Assembly (NCBI RefSeq): GCF_902167635.1
Contig: NZ_CABHMS010000007.1
Location: 310,001 to 374,000, forward strand
Length of the DNA stretch: 64,000 nt
DNA from: Chitinophaga vietnamensis
GTDB lineage: Bacteria; Bacteroidota; Bacteroidia; Chitinophagales; Chitinophagaceae
Direction: 5' to 3'
Shown: in pieces, positions 60,971 to 64,000 of the stretch
Numbering within the stretch: the first letter of the stretch is position 1
How the letters are laid out: each line of letters begins with the position of its first letter
Translations under genes and position numbers: made by a program
Notes under the pieces: generated by a model
The model's database searches: none
What the model was told of the DNA's origin: nothing
What the model saw: the letters and a program-made list of their open reading frames with translations, nothing else

Positions 60971-62293
60971 ATGCGAATTGTACAAGAGTTGTTATTTGTA
61001 ATTGCCTTCGGCGCAGCGGTTTATCTCTTCGCCGGAAAGGCGCGCCAGATCAGGAAAAACATCCTGCTTGGCCGGGACGAGGACCTCAGCGATCATCCCG
61101 GCGAACGTTGGAGGAACCTGTTGCTGCTGGCCTTCGGGCAAAAGAAAATGTTTCGTAATCCCCTGGTGGCGGTGCTGCATTTTTTTGTGTATGCCGGCTT
61201 CCTGATCATCAACCTTGAAATACTGGAGATCATACTGGATGGTATTTTAGGCACACATCGTTTATTCGTTCCCGTATTAGGTAGCCTGTACCCGGTATTG
61301 ATCGGCTTATTTGAGATATTGGCCACCCTGGTGATCCTCGGTTGCGCCATCTTTCTGGTGCGCAGGAATATCCTCAAGCTGCGCCGCTTCATCAGCAAAG
61401 ACCTTGACGGATGGCCGCGTTCAGACGCCAACTATATCCTTATCACCGAGATCGTATTGATGCTGTTGTTCCTCACCATGAACACAGCCGACCAGGAGCT
61501 GCAATCACGCGGGGCCGCACATTATATCAGCACCGGCCATTTCTGGGTGAGCGGCATGCTCACTCCTCTTGTGAAGGGCATGTCTGACGGCAGCCTTGAA
61601 GCGCTGGAACGCAGCTGCTGGTGGTTGCATATCCTCGGTGTATTGGCCTTTCTCAATTATCTCCCTTACTCCAAGCACCTGCATATTATATTGGCATTCC
61701 CCAACTCCTATTATGCCCGCCTGAAGCCGAATGGAGAAATGGATAACATGCCTGCCGTACAGAAAGAAGTACAGCTGATGTTACAGCCAGAACTGGCTGC
61801 CAGCGAGCCGCCATCCAGCGAGATGCCCAAGTTCGGCGCCAAAGATATCTTTGATCTCTCCTGGAAAAATCTGCTCGACGCCTATAGCTGCACCGAGTGC
61901 GGACGCTGCTCTGCTGCCTGTCCGGCCAACCTCACCGGCAAGCTGCTCTCGCCCCGCAAGATCATGATGGATACCCGCGACCGCGCAGAAGAAATAGGCC
62001 GCAACATCAAAGCCAACGGCACTTTCACGGATGATGGCAAAACGCTGCTGCGTAATTATATATCAGAAGAAGAACTGCGCGCCTGCACCACCTGCAATGC
62101 CTGCGTACAGGAATGCCCGGTAAGTATCAATCCGCTCGATATCATCCTGCAACTGCGCCGCCACCTGGTGATGGAAGAATCCAGCGCACCTGCCGAATGG
62201 ACGGGCATGTTCAGCAATATCGAAAACAATATGGCGCCCTGGAAATTTGGTGCAGACGACCGCGAGAAATGGATCGCCGAATTGAACAGCTAA
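60971..62293 (+). CDS. Membrane Fe-S oxidoreductase subunit (HdrC/NarI-like)
   Basis: A 440-residue membrane redox protein. An N-terminal cytochrome-b-like domain with about five helices (residues 1-245) is followed by two [4Fe-4S] ferredoxin motifs, CTECGRCSAACP starting at Cys307 and CTTCNACVQECP starting at Cys372. This matches fused NarI/HdrC-type subunits, which take electrons from quinones. Its partner gene with CCG domains starts 24 bases later. The pair resembles the membrane and catalytic subunits of an Hdr-like reductase or of glycolate/lactate oxidase systems; the electron acceptor is unknown. Confidence 0.9.
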   Translation: MRIVQELLFVIAFGAAVYLFAGKARQIRKNILLGRDEDLSDHPGERWRNLLLLAFGQKKMFRNPLVAVLHFFVYAGFLIINLEILEIILDGILGTHRLFVPVLGSLYPVLIGLFEILATLVILGCAIFLVRRNILKLRRFISKDLDGWPRSDANYILITEIVLMLLFLTMNTADQELQSRGAAHYISTGHFWVSGMLTPLVKGMSDGSLEALERSCWWLHILGVLAFLNYLPYSKHLHIILAFPNSYYARLKPNGEMDNMPAVQKEVQLMLQPELAASEPPSSEMPKFGAKDIFDLSWKNLLDAYSCTECGRCSAACPANLTGKLLSPRKIMMDTRDRAEEIGRNIKANGTFTDDGKTLLRNYISEEELRACTTCNACVQECPVSINPLDIILQLRRHLVMEESSAPAEWTGMFSNIENNMAPWKFGADDREKWIAELNS

Positions 62294-62317
62294 TCTTTTC
62301 ATTTTAAAATCATCCTG

Positions 62318-63109
62318 ATGCATATAAAAACAATGGCAGAATATGCCGCCAGTGGCGAAACACCGGAAGTGCTCTTCTGGGTGGGCTGCGCCAGCAGTTT
62401 CGACCAGCGTACACAAAAGATCACCAAAGCATTTGCAACGATATTGGATAAAGTGGGCGTGCCCTTCGCCGTATTGGGAAAAGAAGAAAGCTGCACCGGC
62501 GACCCCGCGCGCCGCGCCGGCAATGAATTTATTTTCCAGATGATGGCACAAACAAATATACAGGTGCTTAATATGTACGGCATCAAAAAAATTGTGACCA
62601 CCTGCCCGCACTGCTTCAACACCCTGAAAAATGAATATCCCGCATTGGGCGGCAACTATGAAGTGATACATCATACCACATTCCTGCAATCGCTGATCGA
62701 TGAGGGAAAGATCGTGCTGAAAGAAGGCGGCGACTTCAAAGGCAAGAAGATCACCTATCACGATTCCTGCTACCTGGGCCGCGCCAACGATATCTACGAA
62801 GCGCCGCGCAAGGTGCTGGAAGCCCTCGACGCCGAGCTGATAGAGATGAAACGCTGTCGCAGCAAGGGTCTTTGCTGTGGCGCAGGCGGCGCGCAGATGT
62901 TCAAGGAAGAAGAGAAAGGCGCCACACGTATCAACTTTGAACGCGGCCGCGAAGCCGTGGATACCGGCGCTACCGTGATCGCTTCCAACTGCCCCTTCTG
63001 CATGACTATGCTCACCGATGGCGTGAAAGAAGCAGGCAAGGAAGATAGCATCAAAGTGCTCGACCTCGCGGAGATCATCGCAGCATCACTTCTCGAAGGA
63101 AAGCCTTAA
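62318..63109 (+). CDS. CCG-domain Fe-S protein (HdrB/GlpC-like)
   Basis: A 263-residue cytoplasmic protein with two cysteine-rich CCG domains. The first has Cys24, Cys59 and TTCPHC (Cys96, Cys99). The second has Cys151, Cys186/Cys187 in GLCCGAGG, and NCPFC (Cys225, Cys228). Such domains bind unusual iron-sulfur clusters in HdrB, GlpC and LutA. It is coupled to the membrane Fe-S protein just upstream. The pair probably forms a quinone-linked electron-transfer complex. The substrate is not identifiable. Confidence 0.9.
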   Translation: MHIKTMAEYAASGETPEVLFWVGCASSFDQRTQKITKAFATILDKVGVPFAVLGKEESCTGDPARRAGNEFIFQMMAQTNIQVLNMYGIKKIVTTCPHCFNTLKNEYPALGGNYEVIHHTTFLQSLIDEGKIVLKEGGDFKGKKITYHDSCYLGRANDIYEAPRKVLEALDAELIEMKRCRSKGLCCGAGGAQMFKEEEKGATRINFERGREAVDTGATVIASNCPFCMTMLTDGVKEAGKEDSIKVLDLAEIIAASLLEGKP

Positions 63110-63118
63110 TTTCGCAAC

Positions 63119-63619
63119 ATGAACAAGATACATTTCCCTGAAGGATTTTCTCCTGCTTCCAGGGTTTGGATATACCAGAGTAACCGGCCATTCAACGAAC
63201 AGGAAGTAGCGGAGATCAATGAACAATTGCACCAGTTCACCGCACAATGGAACGCTCATGGCGCGCCGGTAAAGGGCTGGGGCGCGGTAGTGCTGAACCA
63301 GGTCATCGTCCTGATCGCTGACGAAACACAGACCACCGTAAGCGGATGCAGCACCGACAGCTCCGTCCGTATTATTAAAAGCATTGAAAGGCAATACGAA
63401 GTAAATATGTTCGACCGCCTGCTGCTGGGCTTCATCGTAAAAGACAAAGTGCAGCTCCTGCCGATGGCGCAAGTGCCTTACGCGCTGGAAAAAGGATATA
63501 TCGACGAAAATACTTTGTATCTAAACAATACCGTACTGACCAAAGCCGAGCTCGACACGAAATGGCTCATCCCCTTGAAAGACAGCTGGCTGGCCGCCAA
63601 ACTCGGTGTAAAGGCCTGA
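63119..63619 (+). CDS. Conserved Bacteroidota protein (not an ABC ATPase)
   Basis: A 166-residue cytoplasmic protein that starts 9 bases after the CCG-domain gene, so it belongs to the same operon. Features are FSPASRVWIYQSNRPFNE, FTAQWNAHGAPVKGWGAVV and SGCSTDSSVRIIKSIE (about residues 77-92). I recall homologues being annotated as ABC transporter ATPase, but no Walker A, Walker B or LSGGQ motif is present. The function is unknown; the conserved Cys and Asp in GCSTDSS may matter. A terminator follows. Confidence 0.8.
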   Translation: MNKIHFPEGFSPASRVWIYQSNRPFNEQEVAEINEQLHQFTAQWNAHGAPVKGWGAVVLNQVIVLIADETQTTVSGCSTDSSVRIIKSIERQYEVNMFDRLLLGFIVKDKVQLLPMAQVPYALEKGYIDENTLYLNNTVLTKAELDTKWLIPLKDSWLAAKLGVKA

Positions 63620-63626
63620 ATCATTG

Positions 63627-63656
63627 AAGCCCCCTGCTACCGCCGGGGGCTTTTTT
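63627..63656 (+). terminator. Intrinsic terminator of the Fe-S operon
   Basis: AAGCCCCC (63627-63634) and GGGGGCTT (63645-63652) form an 8-bp GC-rich stem that continues into TTTTTT. It lies 7 bases after the stop. Confidence 0.92.
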
Positions 63657-63747
63657 AATACCATCCACCTGAAAGCCGCTGCCCGCAAGCCTTTCCAGCA
63701 CCCTTACAAATATGCTGCCATTATGGCATTTTTATGTTTTAATTGCT

Positions 63748-63755
63748 TATTTTTG
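63748..63755 (+). promoter_or_regulatory. Putative -7 box of miaB
   Basis: TATTTTTG matches TAnnTTTG and lies 23 bases before the miaB start. A TTTG at the -33 distance is not seen. Confidence 0.45.
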
Positions 63756-63778
63756 CCATCCTAAATTTGAGATAGGAA

Positions 63779-64000
63779 ATGCTGGATCAGATCACTAAAG
63801 TACATGATGAAACACGCCAGGGAGAAGCCTTTGCTCCCGCGGCAGACCACACGCAAACGTATAATAAAAAGTTTTATATAGAGAGCTATGGCTGTGCGAT
63901 GAACTTCAACGACAGCGAGATCGTAGCGTCCATCCTTAACCAGGAAGGCTTTGGCGCCACCCGCAACATGGAAGAGGCCAACCTGATCCTGGTGAACACC
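63779..64000 (+). CDS. miaB: tRNA-2-methylthio-N6-dimethylallyladenosine synthase, 5' part
   Basis: The first 74 residues of a radical-SAM methylthiotransferase run off the right edge. After a short N-terminal tail, [20 protein letters not shown] is the start of the UPF0004 domain with its first cluster-binding Cys (in YGCAMN). This matches MiaB, which adds 2-methylthio to i6A37 in tRNA. RimO and MtaB have similar starts, but the YGCAMN form fits MiaB best. A terminator of the previous operon and a -7-like box precede it. Confidence 0.88.
   Translation, partial: MLDQITKVHDETRQGEAFAPAADHTQTYNKKFYIESYGCAMNFNDSEIVASILNQEGFGATRNMEEANLILVNT

Overview
The window looks like chromosome from a Bacteroidota member of the family Chitinophagaceae, most likely Chitinophaga or a close relative. 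This is inferred from gene families and promoter style, not from a phylogenetic marker. The signs are a FecI-type sigma / FecR / STN-bearing SusC / SusD cassette, several TonB-dependent or carboxypeptidase-regulatory-domain outer-membrane proteins, DUF2911, DUF2279 and Bacteroidota-style Fe-S proteins. Both tRNA genes have upstream TTTG-N21-TAnnTTTG promoters. There are no Shine-Dalgarno-rich starts, and most protein genes begin shortly after A/T-rich leaders.

Layout. 1-1113: end of a secreted alpha/beta hydrolase gene and a DUF3892 gene. 1297-9862: sigma factor, anti-sigma FecR, SusC, SusD and a secreted type-B carboxylesterase, a surface-signalling nutrient-uptake cassette without a glycoside hydrolase. 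9910-19680: a patchwork of accessory genes: AraC regulators, nitrilase, SRPBCC plus ECF sigma pair, peptidase S51, DUF1826, an unknown protein, an epoxide hydrolase-like protein that has lost its catalytic His, an SDR and a GDSL hydrolase. 19681-23697: the most disturbed part. It holds a recombinase-like remnant, tRNA-Pro, and a truncated copy of a response-regulator gene separated from the intact copy by 3.3 kb carrying two small paralogous secreted proteins and a lipoprotein glycosidase. 23698-27876: response regulator, histidine kinase and TonB-dependent receptor, apparently one operon. 28246-32125: large hybrid kinase and bioA.

32182-40114: mostly minus-strand housekeeping and envelope genes (DUF2911, two SRPBCC proteins, ABC-2 permease, SppA, HI0933-type flavoprotein), with folK-deoxynucleoside kinase on the plus strand and a DUF433/DUF5615 toxin-antitoxin-like pair. 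40246-42672: MG2/plug-like surface protein. 46632-42741 (minus): aspartase, exported asparaginase and a C4-dicarboxylate transporter, a compact asparagine-to-fumarate operon. 46768-50584: lipase-like protein, two conserved unknowns, a truncated membrane-protein gene and tRNA-His. 50786-56719: DUF445 and two tandem outer-membrane barrel proteins. 56821-64000: pcm, phosphoglucomutase, DUF2279, phosphoribosyltransferase, an Fe-S redox pair, a conserved small protein and the start of miaB.

The most unusual feature at sequence level is a set of very long, near-perfect inverted repeats (arms of 37 to 88 bp) placed exactly at the 3' ends of genes, sometimes overlapping the stop codons. Their sequences are mostly unrelated, but several are built from 7-8 bp tandem units. 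The second is the 223-bp partial duplication of the response-regulator gene around a 3.3-kb insert. I found no CRISPR array, rRNA operon, intact insertion sequence or prophage.
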